Position numbers and translations under genes: made by a program
The notes under the pieces: model-generated
Seen by the model: the letters and a program-made list of their open reading frames with translations, nothing else
What the model was told of the DNA's origin: nothing
The model's database searches: none
Shown: piece after piece, positions 5,438 through 11,685 of the stretch
How the letters are laid out: every line of letters begins with the position of its first letter
Position numbering within the stretch: the first letter of the stretch is position 1
DNA from: Candidatus Methanophagales archaeon
GTDB lineage: Archaea > Halobacteriota > Syntropharchaeia > Alkanophagales > Methanospirareceae
Direction: 5' to 3'
Length of the DNA: 11,685 nt
Assembly: GCA_030617585.1 (NCBI GenBank)
Contig: JAUWVD010000020.1
Location: forward strand, 1-11,685

Positions 5438-6322
5438 ATGAAGATAATGGTGGCGGAGTATGCCGTTGGTAAAGGTGGGGGCAAATTAGTAGCGGAAGGA
5501 AAAGCGATGCTAACAACGCTAAAAAGTGGCTTTCATGAGTTAGGACATGAAGTTAGCTATCCTGAGGCCGTAACTGATTTTGGAGTGGCGGTGGATAAGC
5601 TATCAAAGGAAAGCGATGCAGGCGTCGTTATTGCCCCCGACGATATGCTATGCGAGCTTACAAAGCTCGTCGAATCAAATACTGTCAATTTGGGCTGCCC
5701 TTCGGATTCTGTTAAAATCTGTGCCGACAAGAAGCAGACAATAAAGGTATTAAGCGAGGGGGGGATACAGGTGCCGAGAATTGTGCCAAAGGAAGAGGTG
5801 GCGAGTGAGCAAAGATACGTGAAGAAGCCGAGATATGGGTGTGCATCGGAAAACGTCTTCATACAGAAGGGCAAAGATATATGCCCCACGCCAGACCATA
5901 TTATAACGGAATTTATAAATGGTGAGGATATAAGCAGCAGTGTAATAATCGGTAAATCTTCGGTGCTGCCTCTGACGATAAACAAGCAATTTATAAGAGT
6001 TGATGGCGAAAGGCTACGATATAGTGGGGGATTAGTGCCTTATTCAGTAGAGCAAGAAGCGGAGAGCGAGATAATGCGCATGAGTGAGAGGGTGGTGACC
6101 CTGCTTCACTGCGAGGGATATGTGGGTATAGATTTCATATTGGGTAATGATGGGAGTGCCCATGTGGTAGAGGTAAATCCTAGACCTACAACATCCATTG
6201 TAGGTATAGCGAAAGTATTAAATTATAACGTAGCCGATTTGATTTTAAGAGCGAAATTTGGATCTCTACCTATGCCCAATGAAGTTAAAACCGAAGGATC
6301 GTTTATCTTTGAACTCTCTTAG
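5438..6322 (+). CDS. mfnD: Tyramine-L-glutamate ligase (ATP-grasp), methanofuran synthesis
   Basis: MfnD joins tyramine to glutamate with ATP, forming gamma-glutamyltyramine for methanofuran, the C1 carrier of methanogenesis and its reverse. The 294-residue length matches the M. jannaschii enzyme. Seen: N-terminal M-K-I-M-V-A-E-Y-A-V-G typical of the family, A-P-D-D (66-69), an ATP-grasp strand Y-V-K-K-P-R-Y-G-C (127-135), E-F-I-N-G-E-D-I-S (158-166), G-Y-V-G-I-D-F-I (227-234) and the metal/ATP site E-V-N-P-R-P-T-T-S (245-253). The start follows the preceding gene by 20 bases without a recognisable Shine-Dalgarno sequence; translation may be coupled to the upstream gene. No other methanofuran gene is in the window. 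Other small ATP-grasp ligases are the alternative, but the start and the E-V-N-P-R-P-T-T-S block favour MfnD. Confidence 0.87.
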   Translation: MKIMVAEYAVGKGGGKLVAEGKAMLTTLKSGFHELGHEVSYPEAVTDFGVAVDKLSKESDAGVVIAPDDMLCELTKLVESNTVNLGCPSDSVKICADKKQTIKVLSEGGIQVPRIVPKEEVASEQRYVKKPRYGCASENVFIQKGKDICPTPDHIITEFINGEDISSSVIIGKSSVLPLTINKQFIRVDGERLRYSGGLVPYSVEQEAESEIMRMSERVVTLLHCEGYVGIDFILGNDGSAHVVEVNPRPTTSIVGIAKVLNYNVADLILRAKFGSLPMPNEVKTEGSFIFELS

Positions 6323-6382
6323 AGTCATTATCATTAATCAAAGAAACTTTAAAAACTAATGCTTTTTAGGTAGGGTGAAAAG

Positions 6383-6814
6383 ATGCATAAAAAACGAATG
6401 ATTGCAAGCATAGCGGAAGATGTCCTGGATCTTATCATGGAAGTAAGCAAATATAATCATCCGAAAGAGTTTATCGGGCTGTTGTGCGCTGAGGATGACC
6501 TCATAACCGACGTTTTATTCCTTCCCGGCACTATTTCATCCGATGAGAATGCAATTATACGATTGGATATGCTACCAATGGGTCTTAGCTACATAGGGTC
6601 TGTTCATAGTCATCCGCACCTGACAGTTATGAAACCGTCAGAACAAGATCTTTTTATGTTTTCTAAGACAGGAGACTGTCATATTATCTCTTTTTACCCA
6701 TACGAAGAGCACTGTTGGAGATGTTATAATTCGAGGGGGGAGGGGAGAGAACTAGAAATAGTGGAGCGAGATACAAAGGAGTTAGAAGTGGGCGAAGAAT
6801 GGTACGAGTTTTAG
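6383..6814 (+). CDS. JAMM/MPN+ metalloprotease (Mov34 family)
   Basis: A stand-alone JAMM domain of 143 residues, a normal length for archaeal members. All catalytic elements are visible: Glu29 (H-P-K-E-F-I-G-L-L), then H75-S-H77-P, seven residues, Ser86, two residues, Asp89, exactly the H-x-H-P-x7-S-x2-D zinc motif. Family knowledge: archaeal JAMM proteins such as HvJAMM1 cleave isopeptide or linear bonds to ubiquitin-like SAMP tags; other members act in sulfur-carrier processing or on cysteine derivatives. Position in a gene set that includes the proteasome beta subunit favours a desampylase role (inference). GGTGA (6374-6378) sits 4 bases before the ATG. The end overlaps the next gene by 16 bases. 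A CTTTAAAAA stretch near 6346-6354 could be a weak TATA box. Confidence 0.9.
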   Translation: MHKKRMIASIAEDVLDLIMEVSKYNHPKEFIGLLCAEDDLITDVLFLPGTISSDENAIIRLDMLPMGLSYIGSVHSHPHLTVMKPSEQDLFMFSKTGDCHIISFYPYEEHCWRCYNSRGEGRELEIVERDTKELEVGEEWYEF

Positions 6815-7248
6815 CAACAGGGACATTTGAACTACTCCATCCAGGGCATTTACTCTATTTGGAGGAAGCGAAGAAGTTAGGAGACGAGCTTTTTGTAATC
6901 GTTGGAAGAGATGTAAACGTGAGAAAGCGAAAAAGAATGCCGATTATATCAGAGGAACAGCGGTTGAAGATGGTATCGGCTTTAAAGGTGGTAGATAAAG
7001 CGATGTTGGGTAGCGAAGAAGATATGTATGAACCTTTATATAGTATAAAGCCGGACATAATAGCAATAGGATATGACCAGGGTTTTGATGAAGAGTCGCT
7101 GGAAAGGGGGCTTAGGGAAAGGGGATTCAACTCGAAAGTTATCCGCATAAAAGAGCATGATTCTAATGCCTTCTGTAAGGTTGAAGCGATAATAAAGCAT
7201 ATATCAAAATTGGTAGAGGTAGAAAAATGGAAGAAGAACGTGGATTGA
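6799..7248 (+). CDS. ribL: RibL-type archaeal FAD synthase (cytidylyltransferase-like)
   Basis: RibL transfers AMP from ATP to FMN to make FAD. The 149-residue product fits this small archaeal nucleotidyltransferase family. Seen: A-T-G-T-F-E-L-L-H-P-G-H (6-17), the H-x-G-H nucleotide-binding motif; I-S-E-E-Q-R-L-K-M-V (50-59) in place of the I-S-S-T motif of bacterial relatives; V-D-K-A-M-L-G (65-71); I-A-I-G-Y-D-Q (88-94); and Cys126 near the C-terminus, where RibL proteins carry conserved cysteine. Related archaeal cytidylyltransferases acting on glycerol- or inositol-phosphates are the alternative. The ATG lies inside the JAMM gene (16-base overlap), and its own end overlaps nikR by 22 bases, so tight translational coupling is likely. 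Confidence 0.85.
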   Translation: MVRVLATGTFELLHPGHLLYLEEAKKLGDELFVIVGRDVNVRKRKRMPIISEEQRLKMVSALKVVDKAMLGSEEDMYEPLYSIKPDIIAIGYDQGFDEESLERGLRERGFNSKVIRIKEHDSNAFCKVEAIIKHISKLVEVEKWKKNVD

Positions 7249-7649
7249 CTCGAATAGGGGTATCACTGCCATCCAATCTGTTGAATAAGTTTGACAAGAT
7301 AATTAGAGGGCGAGGATATTCCTCGAGGTCTGAAGGGATAAGAGATTCGATTAGGGCATATATAATAGAATATGAGTGGATGGAGCGCGAATCCGGAGAA
7401 GAGATAGGGACCATAACCTATATCTACGACCATAGTCAAAGAGGATTGGGGGATGAGCTAACGAAGGTGCAGCATCATTACTTAGGTATGATAAGAACGT
7501 CGACACACATCCATTTGGACGAAGAGAATTGCTTTGAAATCGTAGTGATGAAGGGGGATGCGAAGAAGATAAAGACGTTAGCGGAAGATATAATGAGTCT
7601 TCGTGGTGTAAAACATGTAAAGTTGACGACAACACATGGGGGAATATAA
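7227..7649 (+). CDS. nikR: NikR nickel-responsive transcriptional regulator
   Basis: NikR is a tetrameric repressor that binds DNA when nickel fills its sites and usually turns down nickel uptake. The 140-residue protein has the ribbon-helix-helix half at residues 8-50 (T-R-I-G-V-S-L-P strand, then S-S-R-S-E-G-I-R-D) and a C-terminal ACT-like half. The nickel ligands line up with E. coli H76, H87, H89 and C95 as His83, His94, His96 and Cys102, in Q-H-H-Y-L-G-M-I and T-H-I-H-L-D-E-E-N-C. GAGGT (7216-7220) six bases before the ATG supports the start, inside the end of ribL. psmB begins 2 bases after its stop. I see no clear palindromic NikR operator in the window, so self-regulation is not shown. 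Confidence 0.96.
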   Translation: MEEERGLTRIGVSLPSNLLNKFDKIIRGRGYSSRSEGIRDSIRAYIIEYEWMERESGEEIGTITYIYDHSQRGLGDELTKVQHHYLGMIRTSTHIHLDEENCFEIVVMKGDAKKIKTLAEDIMSLRGVKHVKLTTTHGGI

Positions 7650-7651
7650 AA

Positions 7652-8284
7652 ATGGATATAATGGATCAGGTGAAGAAGGGAACAACTACCATCGGCTTGA
7701 TATGTGGTGAAGGTGTAGTATTGGCGAGTGAGAAACGTGCGACAATGGGCTCGTTTATTGCTTCTAAAACAGCGAAGAAAATATACCTGGTGGACGACCG
7801 CATAGCTATGACAACAGCAGGGATAGTGGGCGATGCACAGGCACTGGTTAGAGTAATGACGGTGGAATTGCAGCTTTATAAGGTAAGGAGAAATGAACCT
7901 ATGACCGTAAAAGGAATTTCAACGCTATTATCCAATGTGATGAATGGGCAGAGGTACTATCCGTATATTGTACAACTCCTTATAGGCGGTATAGACAGAG
8001 ATGGAGCGCACTTATATACATTAGATCCGTTTGGTGGTAATACAGAGGAGAGTGAAATTGCAGCTACTGGCTCAGGTTCTCCTATTGCATACGGTGTGCT
8101 TGAAAATAAATATACGAAGGACATCTCGTTGGAGAAAGGGACAGCGCTTGCGATACAGGCACTGTACTCCGCGATAAAGAGAGATAGCGCCTCGGGTGAG
8201 GCGATAGAAGTGGTGACAATAACAAAGGAAAAGTATGAGCCGTTAAGTGAAGAAAAGATAAAGGAATTAAGGACGTCTTCGTAA
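7652..8284 (+). CDS. psmB: 20S proteasome beta subunit
   Basis: Forms the inner catalytic rings of the archaeal 20S proteasome. A 10-residue propeptide ends in Lys-Gly, and cleavage before Thr11 would expose the N-terminal threonine nucleophile (mature T-T-T-I-G-L). Counting from that Thr1: Glu17 (as in Thermoplasma, where many others have Asp), Lys33, G-S-G-S-P around Ser129, and R-D-S-A-S-G with Asp166 and Ser169, so the active site is complete. Length 210 is normal. GGGGGA (7638-7643) lies 8 bases before the ATG. It is the last of four overlapping or near-overlapping genes (JAMM, ribL, nikR, psmB). No alpha subunit gene is in the window. Confidence 0.97.
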   Translation: MDIMDQVKKGTTTIGLICGEGVVLASEKRATMGSFIASKTAKKIYLVDDRIAMTTAGIVGDAQALVRVMTVELQLYKVRRNEPMTVKGISTLLSNVMNGQRYYPYIVQLLIGGIDRDGAHLYTLDPFGGNTEESEIAATGSGSPIAYGVLENKYTKDISLEKGTALAIQALYSAIKRDSASGEAIEVVTITKEKYEPLSEEKIKELRTSS

Positions 8285-8295
8285 TCAAAGTTTTG

Positions 8296-8338
8296 CTCTT
8301 GAAGCTTTTATTATTTTATTAGGTCAAGAGGTTATATG
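8296..8338 (+). promoter_or_regulatory. psmB-fttA gap: T-rich hairpin and possible fttA TATA box
   Basis: The 111 bases between psmB and fttA hold CTCTTGA (8296-8302) and its reverse complement TCAAGAG (8324-8330) around a T-rich 21-base loop, which could end the upstream transcript. TTATATGA (about 8332-8339) follows directly and could be a TATA box giving a start near 8360 and a leader of about 35 bases. Both are judged by eye only. Confidence 0.3.
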
Positions 8339-8395
8339 AGCTAAAGGTGGAGTATCATTCTAAGCTATGGAATTAAGATAAAGATAGGGATAGCA

Positions 8396-10282
8396 ATGTC
8401 AGCAGAAGGAAAGCTTTCAGAATTAAAGAAACGAATAAAAGAGATATTACAGGATGACGTGAGTATTTCCGGGGTGGAATTTGAGGGACCGGAACTCGTC
8501 ATATACACAGAGGACACGCTGAAATTCGTTGATGATGGCGCCATGGTTAGGACATTGGCGAAGGAGCTGAAGAAGAGGATTTCCGTTAGACCAAGTAGTA
8601 ACATCTTAATGGAGCCGGAGAAGGCATCTAAGGTTATTTACGATATTATACCCGAGGAAGGAGGTATAAAGGATATTTATTTCGATATGGACAAGGCAGA
8701 GGTGATAATAGAAGCAGAAAAGCCCGGGTTGGTGATAGGCACTCATGGGGCAACACTTAGAGAAGTTGCAAAGGTGATTGGATGGCGCCCTAATGTTATC
8801 AGAGCACCACCTATACAATCTTCTGTAATAAAAAATATAAGGCGGTATTTAAGGGAAGAGAGCGATTTCCGAAAGACCTTTTTGAAAAAAGTGGGGCGCA
8901 GGATATACAGTGAGAAGCTAATAGAGGACGAATGGCTACGAATAACAGCACTGGGCGGATGCCGAGAAGTAGGGCGGAATGCATTTATGCTTTCTACGCC
9001 CGAAACGCGGATATTAATAGATTGCGGGGTGAGTGTGGGCTCAGAGGGGATGCCTTACCTCTATGCTCCCGAAGTGACACCAATAAGTAATATAGATGCG
9101 GTAGTGATAACGCATGCACATCTGGACCATTCAGGTTTAGTGCCCCTTTTGTATTTATATGGGTATGACGGTCCCATATACATAACACAGCCAACAAGAG
9201 ACCTTATGGCACTTTTGCTGCTTGATTACTTAGAGGTATCAGCACGAGAAGGAAAGAAGATACCCTATAAATCTTCCTTAATACGAGACGCAATAAGACA
9301 TACAATTCCATTGAAGTATGGAGATGTAACCGACATAGCACCTGATGTAAAACTCACACTTTACAACGCGGGGCATATATTAGGCTCTTCGATCGCGTAT
9401 TTCCACGTCGGTAACGGGCTTTATAACGTTGCATTTACCGGAGACATGAAGTATGAGCGGACTTTCCTTTTCGATCCTGCGTTTAATGGTTTCACTCGGC
9501 TTGAAGCACTGGTAATGGAGTCCACATACGGTGGGATGCACGATTTCCAGCCGTCAAGGCGTGAAGCGGAAAAGAATTTGAAGGAAGAGATAGAGCGAAC
9601 GTTAAAACAGGGCGGGAAAGTGATAATACCTGCTTTTGCTGTTGGTCGTTCGCAGGAGGTAATGATAGCCTTGGAAGGTATGCAGTTAGAGGTGCCGGTC
9701 TATTTAGATGGTATGATCTGGGAAGCGACTGCGATCCATTCTGCGTATCCGGAGTATCTCAATAAGAATCTGAAAAATTCTATATATCAGGGCGAGAATC
9801 CTTTCTTATCCGATATATTTGTACAAGTGGACGATGCAGAGAAAAGGCGGGAGATAATAGATGGGGCAGAGTCGTCCATCATACTTTCTACCTCAGGTAT
9901 GCTAAACGGTGGTCCCGTGCTTGAGTACCTGAAAGGGCTTGCGGGTGATGAACGGAATACGCTTATCTTTGTCGGATACCAGGCAGAAGGGACGCTTGGA
10001 AGAAGGATACAGAAAGGTTGGGATGAGATACAGCTTTCAGCCGAGGGTAAGATGGTGAATATAAAGATGCGGATGGGGACAGCGACGATAGATGGCTTTT
10101 CCGGGCATTCGGATCGCAATCAATTGCTGGAATACGTGAAGCGGATACGACCACTACCATCTAAGGTGATGTGCATGCATGGCGAGAGTAACAAATGTAT
10201 CGCATTAGCAAGTGGAATACACAAGAAACTTAATATTGAGACGTCCGCACCAATGAATTTAGAGACTTTGAGATTGGTTTAG
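8396..10282 (+). CDS. fttA: aCPSF1/FttA, KH-domain beta-CASP ribonuclease and transcription termination factor
   Basis: FttA cuts nascent RNA behind archaeal RNA polymerase and ends transcription; it is the relative of eukaryotic CPSF73. The 628 residues match the family (about 635). Seen in order: N-terminal KH-like domain (about 1-73); second KH domain with G-T-H-G loop (115-118); metallo-beta-lactamase core from about 180 (L-G-G-C-R-E-V-G-R-N) with zinc motif H240-A-H-L-D244-H245, His327 (A-G-H-I-L-G-S) and Asp350 (F-T-G-D-M); beta-CASP insert about 380-560 with P-A-F-A-V-G-R-S-Q-E (412-421) and S-T-S-G-M-L (498-503); then F-S-G-H-S-D (His571) and M-H-G-E (His595). All catalytic residues are present. 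The ribosome binding site is weak (GATAGGGATA just upstream). Association of this gene with proteasome beta in methanogen-like genomes is something I recall, not something I checked. Confidence 0.97.
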   Translation: MSAEGKLSELKKRIKEILQDDVSISGVEFEGPELVIYTEDTLKFVDDGAMVRTLAKELKKRISVRPSSNILMEPEKASKVIYDIIPEEGGIKDIYFDMDKAEVIIEAEKPGLVIGTHGATLREVAKVIGWRPNVIRAPPIQSSVIKNIRRYLREESDFRKTFLKKVGRRIYSEKLIEDEWLRITALGGCREVGRNAFMLSTPETRILIDCGVSVGSEGMPYLYAPEVTPISNIDAVVITHAHLDHSGLVPLLYLYGYDGPIYITQPTRDLMALLLLDYLEVSAREGKKIPYKSSLIRDAIRHTIPLKYGDVTDIAPDVKLTLYNAGHILGSSIAYFHVGNGLYNVAFTGDMKYERTFLFDPAFNGFTRLEALVMESTYGGMHDFQPSRREAEKNLKEEIERTLKQGGKVIIPAFAVGRSQEVMIALEGMQLEVPVYLDGMIWEATAIHSAYPEYLNKNLKNSIYQGENPFLSDIFVQVDDAEKRREIIDGAESSIILSTSGMLNGGPVLEYLKGLAGDERNTLIFVGYQAEGTLGRRIQKGWDEIQLSAEGKMVNIKMRMGTATIDGFSGHSDRNQLLEYVKRIRPLPSKVMCMHGESNKCIALASGIHKKLNIETSAPMNLETLRLV

Positions 10283-10363
10283 TGTAATAAATAAGCTTTG
10301 TATTCCAGAATAAATTATTAAGAAAAAAATTATGAATGTAAATAAAGGGGGAAAGAGCGGAAG
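10283..10363 (+). promoter_or_regulatory. fttA-aroA' intergenic region with possible promoter
   Basis: These 81 AT-rich bases hold no gene. AATTATTAAG near 10313-10322 could be a TATA box with a start site near 10345; GGGGGA at about 10348-10353 then serves as a ribosome binding site about 10 bases before the ATG at 10364. Weak, by-eye evidence. Confidence 0.25.
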
Positions 10364-11188
10364 ATGACAAGTATGGGGGAACGGATGGAAAGGATGGGCA
10401 TAGGGAAGCGAATAAGAACAGAGAGGATCGTAGATCGTAACAGTGGGCGAAGTGTTATTGTTCCCATGGATCATGGCGTGTCATCGGGTCCAATATACGG
10501 ATTGACGGACATGAGGGTCGCGGTGAATGCAATAGCAGACGGAGGTGCAAATGCAGTCCTCGTGCATAAGGGAATTGTTATAGCAGGCCATCGCGGGTAT
10601 GGTAAAGATATAGGGCTGATAATACACCTATCTGCGAGCACGTCGTTAGGTCCTGACCCATTAAACAAAGTTATAGTCGCTACGGTAGAAGAAGCGATGA
10701 GATTAGGTGCGGATGCAGTGTCAATGCACGTGAATGTGGGTGCGGAGAGCGAAGCTGAGATGCTTGAGGATCTTGGCGATACAGCAATGGTATGTGAGGA
10801 ATTGGGCATGCCGCTTTTGGCTATGATGTATCCAAGGGGGAAGAAAGTGGAAAGTGAGCATGCAGTGGAGATGGTAAAGCATGTGGCTCGTGTGGGCGCT
10901 GAACTGGGCGCAGACGTCATAAAAACAAATTATACCGGCGATCCCGACACCTTCAAGGATGTGATACGCAGTTGTCCGGTGCCGGTGATAATAGCCGGTG
11001 GGCCAAAGGCGAATACCGATGCGGAATTACTGAAGATGGTGGAAGATGCAGTTGCCGCTGGTGCCGCTGGCGTTTCAATAGGTAGAAATGTGTTTCAGCA
11101 TCCGAATCCGGCCGATATGACAAGAGCAATATGTAAAGTAGTGCATGATGGCATCTCGGCAAAAGAGGCAATGGAGATGCTGAAATGA
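10364..11188 (+). CDS. aroA': ADH synthase: 2-amino-3,7-dideoxy-D-threo-hept-6-ulosonate synthase
   Basis: Condenses 6-deoxy-5-ketofructose 1-phosphate with aspartate semialdehyde, the first step of the archaeal route to 3-dehydroquinate that replaces DAHP synthase. It belongs to the class I aldolase family (TIM barrel). Seen in 274 residues: V-P-M-D-H-G (33-38) with Asp36, M-M-Y-P-R-G (154-159) with Tyr156, V-I-K-T-N-Y-T-G-D (185-193) with the Schiff-base Lys187, and the phosphate-binding I-I-A-G-G-P (209-214) and V-S-I-G-R-N (237-242). As I recall the M. jannaschii enzyme, its residues are D33, Y153 and K184, each three lower, so the true start could be the ATG at 10373 (Met4). aroB' follows after a single base. 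A class I fructose-bisphosphate aldolase is the alternative, but the aroB' neighbour argues for ADH synthase. Confidence 0.93.
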   Translation: MTSMGERMERMGIGKRIRTERIVDRNSGRSVIVPMDHGVSSGPIYGLTDMRVAVNAIADGGANAVLVHKGIVIAGHRGYGKDIGLIIHLSASTSLGPDPLNKVIVATVEEAMRLGADAVSMHVNVGAESEAEMLEDLGDTAMVCEELGMPLLAMMYPRGKKVESEHAVEMVKHVARVGAELGADVIKTNYTGDPDTFKDVIRSCPVPVIIAGGPKANTDAELLKMVEDAVAAGAAGVSIGRNVFQHPNPADMTRAICKVVHDGISAKEAMEMLK

Positions 11189-11189
11189 C

Positions 11190-11685
11190 ATGACGGAAAA
11201 CAGAAGAGAGATCTGGATAAAAGCGGATGTAGGGACATGGGCTGAAAAGAAGTCGCGGATTACAACAGGCTTAGAATCCGGTGTGGATGGCGTGCTTGTG
11301 ATAGAAGCGGACATAGCGAAGGTGACGGAATTGGGCCATCTAAAAATAGCTGCCTTTGCATCTGACTCGGAGACTGAATCGGAGTCGGAGTCGGGAATAG
11401 GAGAGGCTGATATAGTTGTTTACGGTGCGGGAAGTGAAGGCGATGGCACAATGCAGATTCCATCGGAGATAGCAGACTCGGACGTTTTAAATGCCTTGAA
11501 GAGCACTTTTGGTACTAAACCCAACGCAGGGTATGTGGAGCTAAGAGGGAAGAAATATGAGCAATTTGCAGTGGATATTGCAGATTACTGTAATTATGTG
11601 ATTGTAATAGGAAAGGATTGGAAGATAATACCGCTGGAGAATATAATAGCGGAATTGCAGCACAAGGACGCGAAGGTGATTGCTG
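11190..11685 (+). CDS. aroB': 3-dehydroquinate synthase II (3' end outside window)
   Basis: AroB' performs an NAD-dependent oxidative deamination and cyclisation of the ADH synthase product to give 3-dehydroquinate. About 165 of an expected 360 or more residues are present. Seen: I-W-I-K-A-D-V (8-14), the R-I-T-T-G-L-E-S-G segment (23-31), S-E-G-D-G-T (82-87), G-Y-V-E-L (with K-K-Y-E-Q-F-A after it), and the family signature G-K-D-W-K-I-I-P-L-E-N (141-151). The ATG begins one base after the aroA' stop, so the pair is one transcription and translation unit. Unusual: residues 58-68 are an acidic Ser/Glu tract coded by repeated GAGTCG hexamers, in what should be a loop between strands. Confidence 0.94.
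   Translation, partial: MTENRREIWIKADVGTWAEKKSRITTGLESGVDGVLVIEADIAKVTELGHLKIAAFASDSETESESESGIGEADIVVYGAGSEGDGTMQIPSEIADSDVLNALKSTFGTKPNAGYVELRGKKYEQFAVDIADYCNYVIVIGKDWKIIPLENIIAELQHKDAKVIA
11361..11393 (+). repeat. GAGTCG-type hexamer repeat inside aroB'
   Basis: Degenerate then exact copies of a 6-base unit (GACTCG, GAATCG, GAGTCG twice) code for an S-D-S-E-T-E-S-E-S-E-S tract. The reading frame is kept because the unit is two codons. Slippage here would change loop length without breaking the gene. Confidence 0.7.

Noticed and set aside
6323..7226. NikR operator searched for near its own gene set
   Set aside because: No palindrome of the known NikR style was visible upstream of the JAMM gene or nikR by eye.
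1..11685. Defence system, prophage or integrative element
   Set aside because: Genes are mostly core archaeal housekeeping; no integrase, transposase, nuclease-toxin pair or attachment site was recognised.

Overview
The window (11,685 bases) reads as a chromosomal segment of a euryarchaeon from a methanogen-related lineage. A methanogenic, ANME-1 or Syntrophoarchaeum-like organism would fit, but I cannot fix the taxon by eye. The reasons are an archaeal eIF5A with its hypusine motif, an archaeal/eukaryotic-type glycyl-tRNA synthetase, a proteasome beta subunit, the KH/beta-CASP termination factor aCPSF1 (FttA), a tyramine-glutamate ligase of methanofuran synthesis (MfnD), and the first two enzymes of the archaeal alternative route to 3-dehydroquinate. 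TATA-like boxes and GGTGA-type ribosome binding sites are also archaeal in style.

Left part, 1-3741: the 3' two-thirds or so of a LarE-type sulfur transferase gene (+) converges on a minus-strand block that runs eif5A, a four-CBS-domain protein, glyS. A degenerate inverted repeat of a dispersed-repeat type lies between the converging genes. The eif5A promoter has a TATA box bracketed by a 7-base direct repeat.

Middle part, 3742-4490: about 750 bases that look gene-poor. They hold an 11-base-period AT-rich tract, a decayed CNNM/CorC-type gene in which the start of the DUF21 domain is joined out of frame to the end of the second CBS domain, and on the minus strand a 28-codon gene for a very basic protein. 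That protein resembles the AURKAIP1/COX24 (mS38/bS22-like) mini-ribosomal-protein family. Its reading frame appears to start at AUU behind a strong ribosome binding site and a well-placed TATA box.

Right part, 4491-11685, all plus strand: a protein of unknown function built from three copies of a 51-residue unit; mfnD; then an overlapping or closely spaced set of a JAMM metalloprotease, RibL-type FAD synthase, NikR and proteasome beta; then fttA, the ADH synthase gene aroA', and the start of the dehydroquinate synthase II gene aroB', cut by the window edge. The JAMM protease and proteasome genes suggest a link to removal of ubiquitin-like SAMP tags and protein turnover. FttA ends transcription. 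AroA' and AroB' act in sequence in aromatic amino-acid synthesis. NikR and, at a distance, LarE both concern nickel.

The items most worth a second look are the AUU-started mini ribosomal protein, the three-repeat protein, the JAMM-RibL-NikR-PsmB gene set, and the collapsed CorC pseudogene. I see no CRISPR array, tRNA, rRNA, insertion sequence or defence system.
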